From NCBI RefSeq assembly GCF_029855125.1, contig NZ_CP123229.1, positions 4,012,501 to 4,076,500 of the forward strand: 64,000 bases of DNA. The letters run 5' to 3'. This DNA comes from Methylocapsa sp. D3K7 (lineage in GTDB: Bacteria; Pseudomonadota; Alphaproteobacteria; Rhizobiales; Beijerinckiaceae). This document shows positions 28,017 to 37,328 of the stretch, in pieces. The stretch's first letter is position 1. Each line of letters starts with the position of its first letter. The notes under the pieces were generated by a model that saw only the letters and a program-made list of their open reading frames with translations, did not search any database and was not told the DNA's origin. Made by a program: the position numbers and the translations under genes.

Positions 28017-29015
28017 ATGCCGGGCTTAAGTGAAAGTTTTTTCGCGAACAAAAGTCTCACGCTTGTCGCAACGGCGCTGGCGTTTTTGGGCGCCGCGATT
28101 TTGATTTCGATGATTGTCCGGCTGGCGTTAGGGCGCGGACTTAGGGTGCCGCGCAATGGACGCGCCCGGCTGCCACGGCTTGGGACGGTCGATGCCTTTG
28201 ATCTCGACCGGCAACGCCAGCTCGTCATTATCCGGCGGGACAATGTCGAACATCTTGTGATGATCGGCGGCCCCAACGATCTTCTCATCGAATCGCAAAT
28301 TATCCGGGCTGAAAGCCGCGAACCGCGTGACCTCCGTGACACCCGAGTACGCGAAAAAGAAGTGCCACTGCCGGCCGGCGTGGCTTGGCCGGCTTCGGCC
28401 GAATCGCCACTCTCCGTGCCGCCGCAACGCAAGATACCGTTTCCCGCTGCCGCGTTTGAGCCAGAGACTGGTGGCCGCGCCGGGGAACCTGCGGGAGTCT
28501 CCCCGCCGGCGGGCGTATCCGCTCCAAGACCGCCCGGATTTCCAATCCCGCCGAGACGTGTTGCTCCTCTGGCTGCGCCGTCCAATCAGAGAATTTCCCC
28601 TCCCCGCGAGTCTTTTCAGGGACGCGCCGAAGCTCCGCCAAGACCAGAACCTGTGACAACCACGGCCAAGGATTTCCGGCGAGCATCGGTTGCCACCCCT
28701 TTTTTACGGCCCGCACCGCATCGCGCGACGGAAACACCGGCTGTCAGGCTGGCCCCCCCAGGTGAGGAGGGCGAGGCGCCGGCCGAGGTGCCGACTTTCC
28801 CCGATTTACTCCAAGGAAACGGTGAAATTCCCGCGCTTCCCGAAATGAACACGGCCGTCGAGACAAGAGTGGAACCGGTGTTGCCGGCGGCGGATGCACT
28901 CAATGTCATCGAGGATAATTTGGAGGCCGGCGTTCCAGCGGCTGTGACCGCACAAACGGACGCCGATACTTTGGAAATCGAGATGGCCAAACTGCTCGGA
29001 CGTCGGCCTGGTTAG
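28017..29015 (+). CDS. FliO-like membrane protein with long Pro-rich tail
   Basis: A 332-aa protein with one transmembrane segment near the N-terminus (about residues 15-35) followed by a short domain of FliO type: RARLPRLGTVDAFDLDRQRQ and LVIIRRDNVEHLVMIGGPND. FliO helps assemble the flagellar export gate. The remaining 220 residues are Pro/Ala/Arg-rich and disordered, which is seen in the Hyphomicrobiales versions. No other flagellar gene lies in the window, and related genomes also keep this gene near dksA and cckA. Assignment to the domain is moderate; a flagellar role here is unproven. Confidence 0.65.
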   Translation: MPGLSESFFANKSLTLVATALAFLGAAILISMIVRLALGRGLRVPRNGRARLPRLGTVDAFDLDRQRQLVIIRRDNVEHLVMIGGPNDLLIESQIIRAESREPRDLRDTRVREKEVPLPAGVAWPASAESPLSVPPQRKIPFPAAAFEPETGGRAGEPAGVSPPAGVSAPRPPGFPIPPRRVAPLAAPSNQRISPPRESFQGRAEAPPRPEPVTTTAKDFRRASVATPFLRPAPHRATETPAVRLAPPGEEGEAPAEVPTFPDLLQGNGEIPALPEMNTAVETRVEPVLPAADALNVIEDNLEAGVPAAVTAQTDADTLEIEMAKLLGRRPG

Positions 29016-29129
29016 TTCGCGTCTGACCGGATAACCGGAACATTGCCGCCTGTGCTACCGAGTCCGGACTGCACTCATGCGGCAGGGAGTGGCCGTATAA
29101 TCATCTCGAAATTTTCTGTGTCACAAAAC

Positions 29130-29648
29130 TTACGTCTCGCGATAGGTCCGTTCACGCCGCTCATGGCGTTCCTGAGCTTCCACAGAAAGTGTTGCGATGG
29201 GCCGCGCATCCAGCCGCTTCAGGCTGATCGGTTCGCCGGTTTCTTCACAGTAGCCATAGGTTCCATCGTCGAGCCGGGCCAGCGCAGCGTCAATCTTCGA
29301 GATCAGTTTGCGCTGCCGGTCTCGCGCCCGCAACTCTATAGAGCGGTCCGTTTCGAAAGAGGCGCGATCGGCGAGATCGGGATGATTTTCGTTTTCGCTC
29401 TGAAGGACAACCAATGTCTCCTGGCTCTCCTTTAGAATATCGTCCTTCCATGCAATTAGTTTGCGCCGGAAATAATCCCTCTGGCGCTCATTCATGAAGG
29501 CTTCGTCTTCGGCCGGTTTGTAGCCGCCTTCGATCTGCTCGACAGCCAATTGCGAGACTCCATGTGCCAAACCGCTGCCCTTATAGCGATTGCCTCTGCC
29601 ATATACAATCGCGCTTGCGATGGCTTGTGACCGGGACGTCTTCCGCAC
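29130..29648 (-). CDS. dksA: DksA-type RNA polymerase-binding regulator
   Basis: A DksA/TraR-family protein of up to 172 aa that enters the RNA polymerase secondary channel and acts with ppGpp. The coiled-coil part NERQRDYFRRKLIAWKDDIL and the NHPDLADRASFETDR tip with its acidic residues are conserved. The C-terminal finger reads YGYCEETGEPISLKRLDARP and then ATLSVEAQERHERRE: only the first of four zinc cysteines remains, as in many alphaproteobacterial DksA proteins, so zinc binding is unlikely. The GTG start gives a longer N-terminus than usual; a TTG at 29570 would give a more typical length. Confidence 0.88.
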   Translation of the reverse strand: MRKTSRSQAIASAIVYGRGNRYKGSGLAHGVSQLAVEQIEGGYKPAEDEAFMNERQRDYFRRKLIAWKDDILKESQETLVVLQSENENHPDLADRASFETDRSIELRARDRQRKLISKIDAALARLDDGTYGYCEETGEPISLKRLDARPIATLSVEAQERHERRERTYRET

Positions 29649-29956
29649 CGCGGCGAAAGCGCGCGGTCCGGTCGCTCAATCCTGTTGACATCTTTTGTTG
29701 AATGGTCGTGGTGGAGTTTTCTGCGGTCGTTCGGGCAAATTTTGGCAAAGGCTTTTGTGCTTCTGCCATTGGATGATTCGCGAAAAAGCGGTGCGTCGGG
29801 CGTCCAATCTCAAGACGGCAAAACAAAAAAGTGACCCCGGTGCACGGCACGCACCGGGGCCGGGTCTTCGTTTGTGCCGAGCGGGAGACTTTCCCGGCAT
29901 AAAAAGAATATGACTCAAAACTTGTGCCAGCCTGGCGCTACGAAACGCGCCGCGAA
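29649..29956. other. Intergenic stretch with a minus-strand terminator
   Basis: No gene is supported in this gap between two minus-strand genes. The left half would hold the dksA promoter, and the right half has the terminator of the Trp/Gly-rich secreted gene. Confidence 0.5.
29822..29859 (-). terminator. Rho-independent terminator of the Trp/Gly-rich secreted gene
   Basis: A perfect 9-bp GC-rich stem (CCCCGGTGC and its inverse, 7-base loop) is followed on the minus strand by TCACTTTTTTGTTTT. Stem plus T-run form a classic intrinsic terminator about 100 bases after the stop of the gene at 29957. Confidence 0.75.
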
Positions 29957-30304
29957 TCACCAGTAATATCTTTGACCCCACGGGCCTCCCCAGCCCCAAA
30001 TGGCGTAGCCTGGTCCCCATCCGTAGCTGCCACCCCATCTTGAAGGGGGACCCCATGTGTAAGCGGGGCCCCATCCATTATGGTGTCTCCGCCATCCGTG
30101 GTGCCGCCAGCCAGGGACCTGTTGGCAGTCTCCGTAAGAGTCGCAAATCCAGCGGACAGCTTGGAAACGTTCTGTGCGATCCGCCGCCGTGGCGAGGGCC
30201 GGATCGAGACCGCTCAGCGGCATGGCCGAGGCGGGCAGGGCGGCTGCGCCGAGGCCGAAGAAACCAATCCCGGCCGCCATAACGAGCTTCCTATGTGTCT
30301 TCAT
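29957..30304 (-). CDS. Secreted Trp/Gly/His-rich small protein
   Basis: A 115-aa protein with a signal peptide (MKTHRKLVMAAGIGFFGLG, cleavage near ASA) and a mature part that ends in repeated W-G-P and G-Y/W-G motifs plus a His/Arg patch (GWRRHHNGWG). One Cys pair (WICDSYGDCQ) may form a disulfide. GGAGG eight bases before this ATG settles the start against a longer frame from 30352. Similar exported proteins are frequent in this bacterial order; the role is unknown. Confidence 0.65.
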   Translation of the reverse strand: MKTHRKLVMAAGIGFFGLGAAALPASAMPLSGLDPALATAADRTERFQAVRWICDSYGDCQQVPGWRHHGWRRHHNGWGPAYTWGPPSRWGGSYGWGPGYAIWGWGGPWGQRYYW

Positions 30305-30417
30305 GAAGTCCTCCAGCTTTGGGCCGGAGTTCCGGCCACATGAATGATACACTTAAAGCTATAATTTTGGAGCTGAACCTCGCGTGAAGAAGGGCCGCTG
30401 TCCCTTTTGTCCCGCAG

Positions 30418-31575
30418 TCAGTTTTCCTTTTTCCGCAGATTTGTTTCGCTCGTGAGTTTCAAGAGAAGATGAACGAGTTCAGCCTGCCGGTGCGTGCCGG
30501 TCTTTTCAAAAATGCTGGAGAGTTGCGAGCGGGCCGTCGCGACTGAGATGCCACGCCGCCGCGCCGCCGCCTCCCGACCGTCACCCTTGACGATTTCGGC
30601 GGCGAGCCCCGCCTCGGCCGCGGTCAAGCCAAAACGTTTGTGCAGATCCTGGACGAACCGCTGCAGCTTGATCTCAGGATCGGTGATCGTGATGAGCGCC
30701 GCCGGCAAGCGTAATCCGAGCCATGGAATTTCCACACCAAGTTTTAGGGTACGGAATGGAGTTACCACAAGCGTGAGAGGGGCGCGCCGCGGTCCGCGCG
30801 GCACCTCGACGCGCCCGCCGAGCGGCCCGCAAAGGGCTCCAATGCTAAAACCGCAGGAGGCGATCAATTGCTGAAGTGCGCTGGAACCATCTGTGGTCTC
30901 GAGACGCCCACCCTTGAGAGCGATGCTTTCTTCCGCCTCGAGCGCCTTCCGCGCCGGCGCATTGATGTAGAGCGCATATGCCGAGACGTCGACAAGGATG
31001 GCTCCCTTGGGTAAGCTTTCAAGTTGCTCGGGTGCGGCGAAGGGCTGATGTTTGAATGTCCACAGTTGGCGATAAATCCGCAGGGCGCGAGCGATGTGGC
31101 GCACCGCCATCTTGAATATCCGGGTTTGCTCCTCGGTGACCCCGTCTTTGCCTGGCGCGTTGACAAGGCAAATTACTGACGATAGCCGATCGTCATTTTG
31201 CAAACAGGCGCCCAGCATGGCGAGGCTGTAATCGGCCGGTTTCCACCATTCATTGTAAATCGCTGTCTTGGAGAAGTCCTGCCGCGGCATGAGGCTGTCG
31301 AGCGAGAACAACGTCCCCGATGGCAAAGCAGCGGCTTGAGCCCAGAGAGGGTTGTGAAACGCCCAGTATTTTTTGTAACTGGCGTCCAATTCTTCAATTG
31401 TTCGCCGCGAAATGGAATCGAAGTTTTGTGTACGCCTGTCCATGGTCGCGATGATCACCTGCATCGTTCCCGTGGCGTCGGCCAGCTTCGCTAGCACCGC
31501 TGGCCAGAGGGCACCGTCGAGCACTGCCGCATAAACAAAATCTATGAAGTCGATAAGCTCGTCATCTTTGCTCAT
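30418..31575 (-). CDS. LuxR-family transcriptional regulator
   Basis: A 385-aa regulator. The last 70 residues form a LuxR/GerE-type DNA-binding domain: LTAAEAGLAAEIVKGDGREA, then ARRRGISVATARSQLSSIFEKTG (by parts RRRGISVATARSQ and SIFEKTG) and HRQAELVHLL. The N-terminal 300 residues look like a PAS- or GAF-type sensory fold without recognised ligand motif; the start MSKDDELIDFIDFVYAAV is typical of a Hyphomicrobiales subgroup. A GGGAG-rich stretch precedes the ATG. There is no adjacent autoinducer synthase, so a quorum role is not supported. Confidence 0.82.
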   Translation of the reverse strand: MSKDDELIDFIDFVYAAVLDGALWPAVLAKLADATGTMQVIIATMDRRTQNFDSISRRTIEELDASYKKYWAFHNPLWAQAAALPSGTLFSLDSLMPRQDFSKTAIYNEWWKPADYSLAMLGACLQNDDRLSSVICLVNAPGKDGVTEEQTRIFKMAVRHIARALRIYRQLWTFKHQPFAAPEQLESLPKGAILVDVSAYALYINAPARKALEAEESIALKGGRLETTDGSSALQQLIASCGFSIGALCGPLGGRVEVPRGPRRAPLTLVVTPFRTLKLGVEIPWLGLRLPAALITITDPEIKLQRFVQDLHKRFGLTAAEAGLAAEIVKGDGREAAARRRGISVATARSQLSSIFEKTGTHRQAELVHLLLKLTSETNLRKKEN

Positions 31576-32009
31576 ATTCCCGCTCCCCCCGAAGCGGATA
31601 GCGCTGATCGAGTTCTTTTTTGATCATCAGCAGCAGTTGGAAAGTCCGCAATCAGGATGCCTCAGGTCACGGTTCGCGGTCATTTGCGCAGCTGGCGATA
31701 AGCCAACGGCCGATTTTGTCCCTCTTTCCACATTATTTCATTTGGCATTTGAAATTAAACCGGCCCGTGAGGCGTGGCAATCTGCTGTTTTAGGTCATAT
31801 GTCCGATGCGCAACGGCACGTTTGCTGCATAGTGTGACTCACCAAACGGGTACGCGTTCTCCCAAGTCTCGTCCCGCGCGCTTTAATCACGAAATCATTT
31901 TTGACGTGTTTGCCGCCGCTCCACCGGATTGACCGGTGGGCCGGCGGCATTACTTGCGGCGCCGGCTCGAATCAGTTGTCTTCGCGGTGTTGGCCGCACA
32001 TTGATGATA
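31576..32009. other. Intergenic stretch, nothing recognised
   Basis: This gap holds the promoter region of the LuxR-type gene on the minus strand and the 3' side of the amidotransferase gene. No hairpin, repeat or credible small gene was found. Confidence 0.4.
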
Positions 32010-32780
32010 TCAATGTTGGGGAGCAGGAGTTTCGGCCAGCAACAATGCCGCGGGCGGGGTCGCGGGCTGGCCGCCCGCAAGCCAGCTGGCTAAAAAAGCG
32101 CTTGACCAGCGCGCGATGGTGCGATCATGCCGGAGCCAGCCTTCGACATGACGATGACGCGGTCTGGCGCCTGGCTCGGCCATACGTTCCCGTGTCAGCA
32201 GCGACCAGCGGCACATGATGGCGAAATTCACCTCCGGGTGGAATTGGAAGCCATAGGCCTTCTCCTGATAGCGGAACGCCTGCGCCTCAAAATCCTGACC
32301 CTTGGCCAGGAGGGTAGCTCCGCATGGCAACTCGAAACCTTCACGGTGCCACTGGTAAACGTGGTCCGGGAAGCGGCAATCGCAAATGCGATGCCCGTGT
32401 TCGGTTGGCTGGATTCGGTAGTAACCGACTTCCACGCGCCCTTGCGCATGCGGGCGGACGCGATGACCGAGATGGCGCGCGAGCATCTGGGCACCGAGAC
32501 AAATCCCCAGAAATGGGGTACCTTCCTTAAGAGGAATCCCGATCCAGTCGATCTCCCGGCGTATCCAGGCGTCTCCATCATTGACGCTCATAGGACCCCC
32601 GAACACGATCACTCCGGCGTAACCGTGCAATGTGTCCGGAAGCGGATCACCGTAACGGGGGCAGCGGCAATCAAGCTCACATCCCTGCGCACGCAAGAGC
32701 CGCCCGAGCCGCCCGGGCGTCGAATGTTTTTGGTGCAGGATGATCAGGATCCTGCGCCGCAAAGGGGAGCAAGCTGGCAT
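32010..32780 (-). CDS. Class I glutamine amidotransferase, GMP synthase-like
   Basis: A stand-alone type 1 glutamine amidotransferase domain of about 256 aa. The nucleophile elbow GICLGAQ places Cys 94; FQFHPEV gives His 181 and Glu 183, completing the triad. It has GGPMSVND and VYQWHREGFELP typical of the GMP-synthase-like group in which the amidotransferase domain occurs alone. The acceptor of the ammonia, or whether it acts as a gamma-glutamyl hydrolase, is not known. The ATG at 32780 is preferred to a TTG three codons earlier. The last 45 residues are Ala/Pro-rich. Confidence 0.83.
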   Translation of the reverse strand: MPACSPLRRRILIILHQKHSTPGRLGRLLRAQGCELDCRCPRYGDPLPDTLHGYAGVIVFGGPMSVNDGDAWIRREIDWIGIPLKEGTPFLGICLGAQMLARHLGHRVRPHAQGRVEVGYYRIQPTEHGHRICDCRFPDHVYQWHREGFELPCGATLLAKGQDFEAQAFRYQEKAYGFQFHPEVNFAIMCRWSLLTRERMAEPGARPRHRHVEGWLRHDRTIARWSSAFLASWLAGGQPATPPAALLLAETPAPQH

Positions 32781-32811
32781 TATCCGCAATGAAAAAAAAT
32801 CTCACTGGACC

Positions 32812-33639
32812 TTAACGCGGACGCACCCGATTTTGCTGCAACCGCGAAATAATGATCAAAACTACGGATTTTGGCAGAAATGGCAAGAGCAAAACGCTGA
32901 CTTTGTTGAAGAATCCCGGTACGATTTCCTGCTTCCCGGCCATGAGCCCGGTATAGCCTGCTTCGGCGACCGAGATTGCCGCCGTCCCCGGAAATCGTGT
33001 GAGGCCCAAGCCTGGACCGAAACCGGCCCGGGCCTGAAACCCGGTCTTTGTGTAGCCAGGACACAGTGCCGACACCGTGACGCCTTGCGGCCGCAATTCT
33101 TGTGAAAGAGCGAGCGAAAACGAGAGCAGGAATGATTTTGAGGCGTAATACGCCGCCATTCCAGGACCGCCGGGAAAGTAGGATGCCACCGACGCGACGT
33201 TGAGGATTTTGCCGCGCGCGGCGCAAATCGCTGGCAGAAAGCGCAAGGTCATTTCCACGGCGGCACGGATGTTGAGATCAATGAGCGCCAGTTGCTCGGC
33301 CGTATCGAGGGAGGCGGCGGGACCAAGAAGGCCAAATCCCGCATTATTGACCAAGATATCCGGCGAAACCCCAGCGGTTCTAAGTGCCGCAGCGATTTGA
33401 TCAATGGCCCCAGGCGCGAGCAAATCCAGCACCAGCACCAAAGGCGGAGACCTGCCGGGCACCGCGATTTCGCTGGCTAGACTTTCCAGTGCCGCGCCGC
33501 TTCGCGCGATCAGAACGAGATCATGACCTTGGCGGGCGAAGACACGGGCCAAATCGGCGCCGATCCCGCCAGAGGCGCCTGTAATGACCGTGACGCGGCG
33601 CGCTCCGGTGCCCTCGCCTTCAGCTATTGCGCCGCTCAT
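32812..33639 (-). CDS. Short-chain dehydrogenase/reductase
   Basis: A 275-aa classical SDR. The NAD(P)-binding TGASGGIG lies at residues 20-27, NNAG at 98-101, a catalytic Ser near 150 and Tyr164-x-x-x-Lys168 in YYASK. The following LCPGYTKTGF matches the PG motif. An Arg after the first strand (IARSG) favours NADPH. The C-terminus has a hydrophobic segment (VSVLLLPFLPKSVVLIII) that may associate with membrane, as in SDRs of the DltE/YqjQ group acting on lipids. Its start overlaps the TerB gene stop by four bases, so the pair is coupled. Confidence 0.87.
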   Translation of the reverse strand: MSGAIAEGEGTGARRVTVITGASGGIGADLARVFARQGHDLVLIARSGAALESLASEIAVPGRSPPLVLVLDLLAPGAIDQIAAALRTAGVSPDILVNNAGFGLLGPAASLDTAEQLALIDLNIRAAVEMTLRFLPAICAARGKILNVASVASYFPGGPGMAAYYASKSFLLSFSLALSQELRPQGVTVSALCPGYTKTGFQARAGFGPGLGLTRFPGTAAISVAEAGYTGLMAGKQEIVPGFFNKVSVLLLPFLPKSVVLIIISRLQQNRVRPR

Positions 33640-34151
33640 GCTTTGTCCTTGGCGGCGGCAGGTGCGGCCCAGGGGCCTCGGGTGGGAGCGGGGGCGGGTG
33701 CGCGGCCGGCGACACGCTGGCGGAGCAAGACCCTGTCGCGTGTCGAAACGCCGAGAAGCTCGGCGATCCGCCAGATCGTATTTTCCTCGAATTCATCGGC
33801 CACGCCATCGGCGTAGGCGATGTCCCACAGCATCTCCACGATCTTCTGACGCCCATCGTCATCGAGCGCGCGCTTCAGCACACTGGTGAAACGGTAGAAA
33901 TCCACGGCCTCGCGGTCGCTTTCCTCTGCCGTCGCGATCAATTCCGCGGTGGCGCCGGCGTCGAGGCCGAACCGCTCGCCAATGATTGCTTTCAGGCGCC
34001 GCTGCTCGGCGAGGTCTGTGGTGCCGTCGACATTGGCGATGTGAACGAGCAAAGCGACGGCCGCGAGACGATAATCCTCCTCGTCGAAGCGCCGGGCGGT
34101 TTGATCCGTGCCGCTGACCTCAGCGATAAAATTTTTCAACGCAGCGAACAT
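33636..34151 (-). CDS. TerB-like protein
   Basis: A 171-aa protein of the TerB/tellurite-resistance-like helical family. It has YRLAAVALLVHIANVDGTTD and later LWDIAYADGVADEFEENTIW, the two acidic helix-turn segments (VDG..., ADGxxxxxE) that bind metal in TerB. The tail is Ala/Pro-rich. Most members in this order have no shown link to tellurite. The stop overlaps the SDR start by four bases (ATGA), so it is the first gene of a two-gene unit. Confidence 0.83.
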   Translation of the reverse strand: MFAALKNFIAEVSGTDQTARRFDEEDYRLAAVALLVHIANVDGTTDLAEQRRLKAIIGERFGLDAGATAELIATAEESDREAVDFYRFTSVLKRALDDDGRQKIVEMLWDIAYADGVADEFEENTIWRIAELLGVSTRDRVLLRQRVAGRAPAPAPTRGPWAAPAAAKDKA

Positions 34152-34217
34152 TGCGGCTCTCCAATCCCGGGTTGTGGATATAAAACATAAAATATCAGAG
34201 TGCCGAACGCGAACTGT

Positions 34218-34640
34218 TCAGCGAAGCAGCAGACACGTCCAATAGCCTTCCGGCCGGTGATAGTCCTGGCGCAGTTCGCGAACCCAAGCTTGGCATTGCC
34301 GCCGTTCCGGAAAACAGAATTTTTCGTCACGCCAATCGATAAGGGTATGGCCATAGCCATCGGAATAGGGGCGGCCGCCGGAAAAATGCCCAAGCCAAAC
34401 GGAGCGCCAGGGAAGTTCCGCAGCCGTGACCGCTGGCGGTGCCCATATCGGCGCGCCGATCGAGCAGGGGACGCCGGGGCCTTGCGAATATTCGCTAGAG
34501 GGCTGACCAGGGGGGCCGGAATCCCAGTCCGCTGCCAAGCCGAGGCTTGCAAAGCTGAAACTTGCCGCGACCGGCATCAATGCGGCGATTGTCCGTAAGC
34601 CGTTGCTCCCCCGTCTTGCTATTTCAATCGCTTTGTTCAT
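34218..34640 (-). CDS. Secreted small protein, unknown
   Basis: A 140-aa protein with an N-terminal signal region (to about LGLAAD, residue 38) and a mature part with WDSGPPGQPSSEYSQGPGVP, aromatic residues, and three cysteines including FCFPERRQCQAW that could form disulfides. Homologues are expected in related Hyphomicrobiales as exported hypothetical proteins. It has no recognised domain. It is transcribed on its own between the TerB-like gene and pheT, which is divergent. Confidence 0.6.
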   Translation of the reverse strand: MNKAIEIARRGSNGLRTIAALMPVAASFSFASLGLAADWDSGPPGQPSSEYSQGPGVPCSIGAPIWAPPAVTAAELPWRSVWLGHFSGGRPYSDGYGHTLIDWRDEKFCFPERRQCQAWVRELRQDYHRPEGYWTCLLLR

Positions 34641-34713
34641 TTCATCAAAACCTCAAGCGCCGGAGCAATGCTTTGTGTCTTCTCCATTACCTGCAACCGG
34701 GAGGGGGCTCAAG

Positions 34714-34773
34714 CCGCCAGGCCCTCGAATGGGAACGTCTGGCGGATTTGGGAAAAAACCAACACACGTTCCC
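34714..34773 (+). promoter_or_regulatory. Two mutually exclusive hairpins in the pheT leader
   Basis: CCGCCAG (34714) pairs with CTGGCGG (34739), and the segment GGGAACGT (34731) that lies inside this loop pairs with ACGTTCCC (34766). The two structures cannot form together, as in attenuators. No T-run follows, and no Phe-rich leader peptide was found, so regulation is speculative. Confidence 0.25.
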
Positions 34774-34891
34774 CACGCCTTCAAAAAACACTAGAGACAC
34801 AAATCCCTCGATCGAATAGGCAGATGCAATCACCGGCCAGGGGCCAGCCGCCTTTCATCGCAAGGCTTGCCCGGCGCTTTTTGGAACCGCA

Positions 34892-37324
34892 ATGAAATTC
34901 ACGCTTTCCTGGCTCAAGGATCATCTTGAGACCGATGCCACCCTCGACGAAATCATCGCCGCGCTGACCAAGACCGGTCTTGAGGTCGAGCATGCCGAGG
35001 ACAAAGCCGCCGCCCTCAAGGATTTTGTCATCGCCCGCGTCATCGAGGCGAAACCCCACCCCAATGCCGACCGGCTGCGTGTCTGCCTTGTCGATACGGG
35101 AGGCAGCACCCCCGTACAGGTCGTTTGCGGCGCGCCAAACGCGCGAGCGGGCATGACATCGGTATTTTCTCCGCCCGGAACCTATATCCCTGGAAAGAAG
35201 ATCACGCTCGGCAAGGGCGTGATCCGGGGGGTCGAGTCGCACGGCATGCTGTGTTCGGGCGCCGAACTCGAACTCTCCCAGGACCATGATGGCATTCTCG
35301 ATTTACCCGAGGCGGCGCCGGTCGGCGCGGCTTATGCGGCCTGGGCTCAACTCGATGACCCGGTCGTCGAGATCAATCTTTTGCCGAACCGGCCCGATGC
35401 GGCGGGCATCCACGGCATTGCCCGCGACCTTGCGGCGGCGGGGCTGGGCAAGCTCAAGAACCGAGCCATAAAACCGGTCGAAATCAGTTTTCCGTGCCCG
35501 GCTGGGATCCGCCTCGATTTCGCGCCGCAAGACGCGCATCTGGCGCCAGCCTTCGCGTTGCGCCTCGTCACAGGAGTCCGCAATGGGCAAAGCCCGGCGT
35601 GGATGCAGAGGCGACTCAAGGCGATCGGGCTGCGGCCGATCAATGCGCTCGTCGATATCACCAATTATTTGACCTTCGACCGGGCCAGGCCGCTGCATGT
35701 TTTCGATGCCCAAAAAATCAAGGGAAACATCACCGTCCGCCGCAGCGCGCCGGGCGAGGAATTGATCGCGCTGGATGGCAAAACCTACCGGCTCGACGCG
35801 GACAATGTGGTCATCGCCGACGAGGCTGGGGTTGAATCGCTTGCCGGAATCATGGGCGGGCAAGCCTCGGGCTGCGACGAGACAACGACCGATGTGCTTA
35901 TCGAATCGGCATTGTGGGATCCGGTGAATATCGCGCGCAGCGGGCGGCGTCTTGGCATAAATTCGGACGCGCGCTACCGGTTTGAACGGGGTGTCGATCC
36001 GGCGTTCTGCTTGCCTGGACTTGAGCTTGCGACGCGGCTTGTTATCGAGCTTTGCGGCGGCTCTGCCTCGCAAATCACGCTTGCCGGGAGGATTCCGCAG
36101 CCCGACAAGCGGATTGTATTTCCCTGGAGTGAGGTCAAACGGCTGACGGGTCTCGAACTCGACAGCTCGGAAATGGCCGGTATTCTCGAAAGCCTTGGAT
36201 TCGAACTCGCCAATTTGGCTGGGAATGCTGGCGAGGTGGTGGTTAAGGTGCCCTCGTTCCGCCCCGACATCGAGGGCAAGGCCGATCTCGTCGAGGAAAT
36301 CCTGCGTATCGCCGGGCTTGACCGCGTTCAGCCGGTGCCATTGCCGCGTGCATCGGCGCAGGTTGCGGCGGCGGTGCTGACATTGCCGCAAAAGCGGGCC
36401 AAGAGCGCCAAACGGGCGCTCGCCGCCAATGGCCTTGTCGAAGCGGTGACGTGGTCGTTTGTGTCGCGCCAGCGTGCGGAGATGTTTGGCGGCGGCGCAA
36501 CGTCGCTCGCGCTTGCCAATCCGATTGCGCCAGAACTATCGGACATGCGGCCGAGTCTGTTGCCAGGGCTGATCGCGGCGGGCCAACGCAATGCCGACCG
36601 CGGCCATGGCGACGTCGCGCTTTTCGAAGTCGGCCAGATCTTTCTCGGCGACGGGGAAGCAGATCAAAAGATCGCCGTGAGCGGGATAAGGCGCGGCCTT
36701 GCGAAAGAGACCGGCCGCGGAAAAAATTGGTCGATGGCCGCCGCCAATGTCGACCCGTTCGACGCCAAGGCGGATGTTCTCGCGCTTCTCTCGGGGCTTG
36801 GTGTGGCGGCGGCCGCCGTGCAGATCGTTGCTGGCGGACCTGCCTGGTTTCATCCCGGCCGCTCCGCGACGCTTCAATTTGGGCCAAAAAATGTCATTGG
36901 CGCGTTCGGCGAGATCCATCCGGGCACCCTGGAAGCCATGGGTGCCGAGGGGCCAGTCGCCGGTTTTGAGTTGCTTCTCGATGACATACCAGCGCCGAAA
37001 TTGAGGCTCACAAGAACCAAACCGAAACTCGAACTTCCGGAGTTCATGCCTGTGCAACGCGACTTCGCCTTCCTCGTCGACCGGCCGGTGAACGCCGCCG
37101 ACATCGTGAAGGCGGCCATGGCCGGCGAACGTGCCCTCGTCACCGAGGTTGGCGTGTTCGACGTCTATGAAGGCGAGACCATTCCGGAAGGTAAGAAATC
37201 GGTCGCCATATCCGTCACCTTGCAACCGCGCGAAAAAACCCTAACCGAAGCTGAGATTGATGCCGCTGCCGGCAAAATCGTCGCCGAGGTCGTCAAGAAA
37301 ACCGGCGCGTGCCTTAGAGGATGA
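34892..37324 (+). CDS. pheT: Phenylalanyl-tRNA synthetase beta subunit
   Basis: An 810-aa beta subunit of the alpha2-beta2 synthetase that charges tRNA-Phe. The N-terminal [12 protein letters not shown] and the tRNA-binding OB domain (about residues 39-150) are followed by B3/B4 editing (to about 400), B5 ([21 protein letters not shown] begins it), the catalytic-like core, and a C-terminal anticodon-binding FDX-ACB domain with [14 protein letters not shown] and VFDVYEGE. All parts and the length are normal. The catalytic alpha subunit pheS, usually directly upstream, is absent from this position and from the window. Confidence 0.95.
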   Translation: MKFTLSWLKDHLETDATLDEIIAALTKTGLEVEHAEDKAAALKDFVIARVIEAKPHPNADRLRVCLVDTGGSTPVQVVCGAPNARAGMTSVFSPPGTYIPGKKITLGKGVIRGVESHGMLCSGAELELSQDHDGILDLPEAAPVGAAYAAWAQLDDPVVEINLLPNRPDAAGIHGIARDLAAAGLGKLKNRAIKPVEISFPCPAGIRLDFAPQDAHLAPAFALRLVTGVRNGQSPAWMQRRLKAIGLRPINALVDITNYLTFDRARPLHVFDAQKIKGNITVRRSAPGEELIALDGKTYRLDADNVVIADEAGVESLAGIMGGQASGCDETTTDVLIESALWDPVNIARSGRRLGINSDARYRFERGVDPAFCLPGLELATRLVIELCGGSASQITLAGRIPQPDKRIVFPWSEVKRLTGLELDSSEMAGILESLGFELANLAGNAGEVVVKVPSFRPDIEGKADLVEEILRIAGLDRVQPVPLPRASAQVAAAVLTLPQKRAKSAKRALAANGLVEAVTWSFVSRQRAEMFGGGATSLALANPIAPELSDMRPSLLPGLIAAGQRNADRGHGDVALFEVGQIFLGDGEADQKIAVSGIRRGLAKETGRGKNWSMAAANVDPFDAKADVLALLSGLGVAAAAVQIVAGGPAWFHPGRSATLQFGPKNVIGAFGEIHPGTLEAMGAEGPVAGFELLLDDIPAPKLRLTRTKPKLELPEFMPVQRDFAFLVDRPVNAADIVKAAMAGERALVTEVGVFDVYEGETIPEGKKSVAISVTLQPREKTLTEAEIDAAAGKIVAEVVKKTGACLRG

Positions 37325-37328
37325 AACC

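Noticed and set aside
30418..31575. Quorum-sensing LuxR receptor
   Set aside because: No autoinducer synthase is adjacent and the N-terminal domain lacks a recognisable autoinducer-binding motif.
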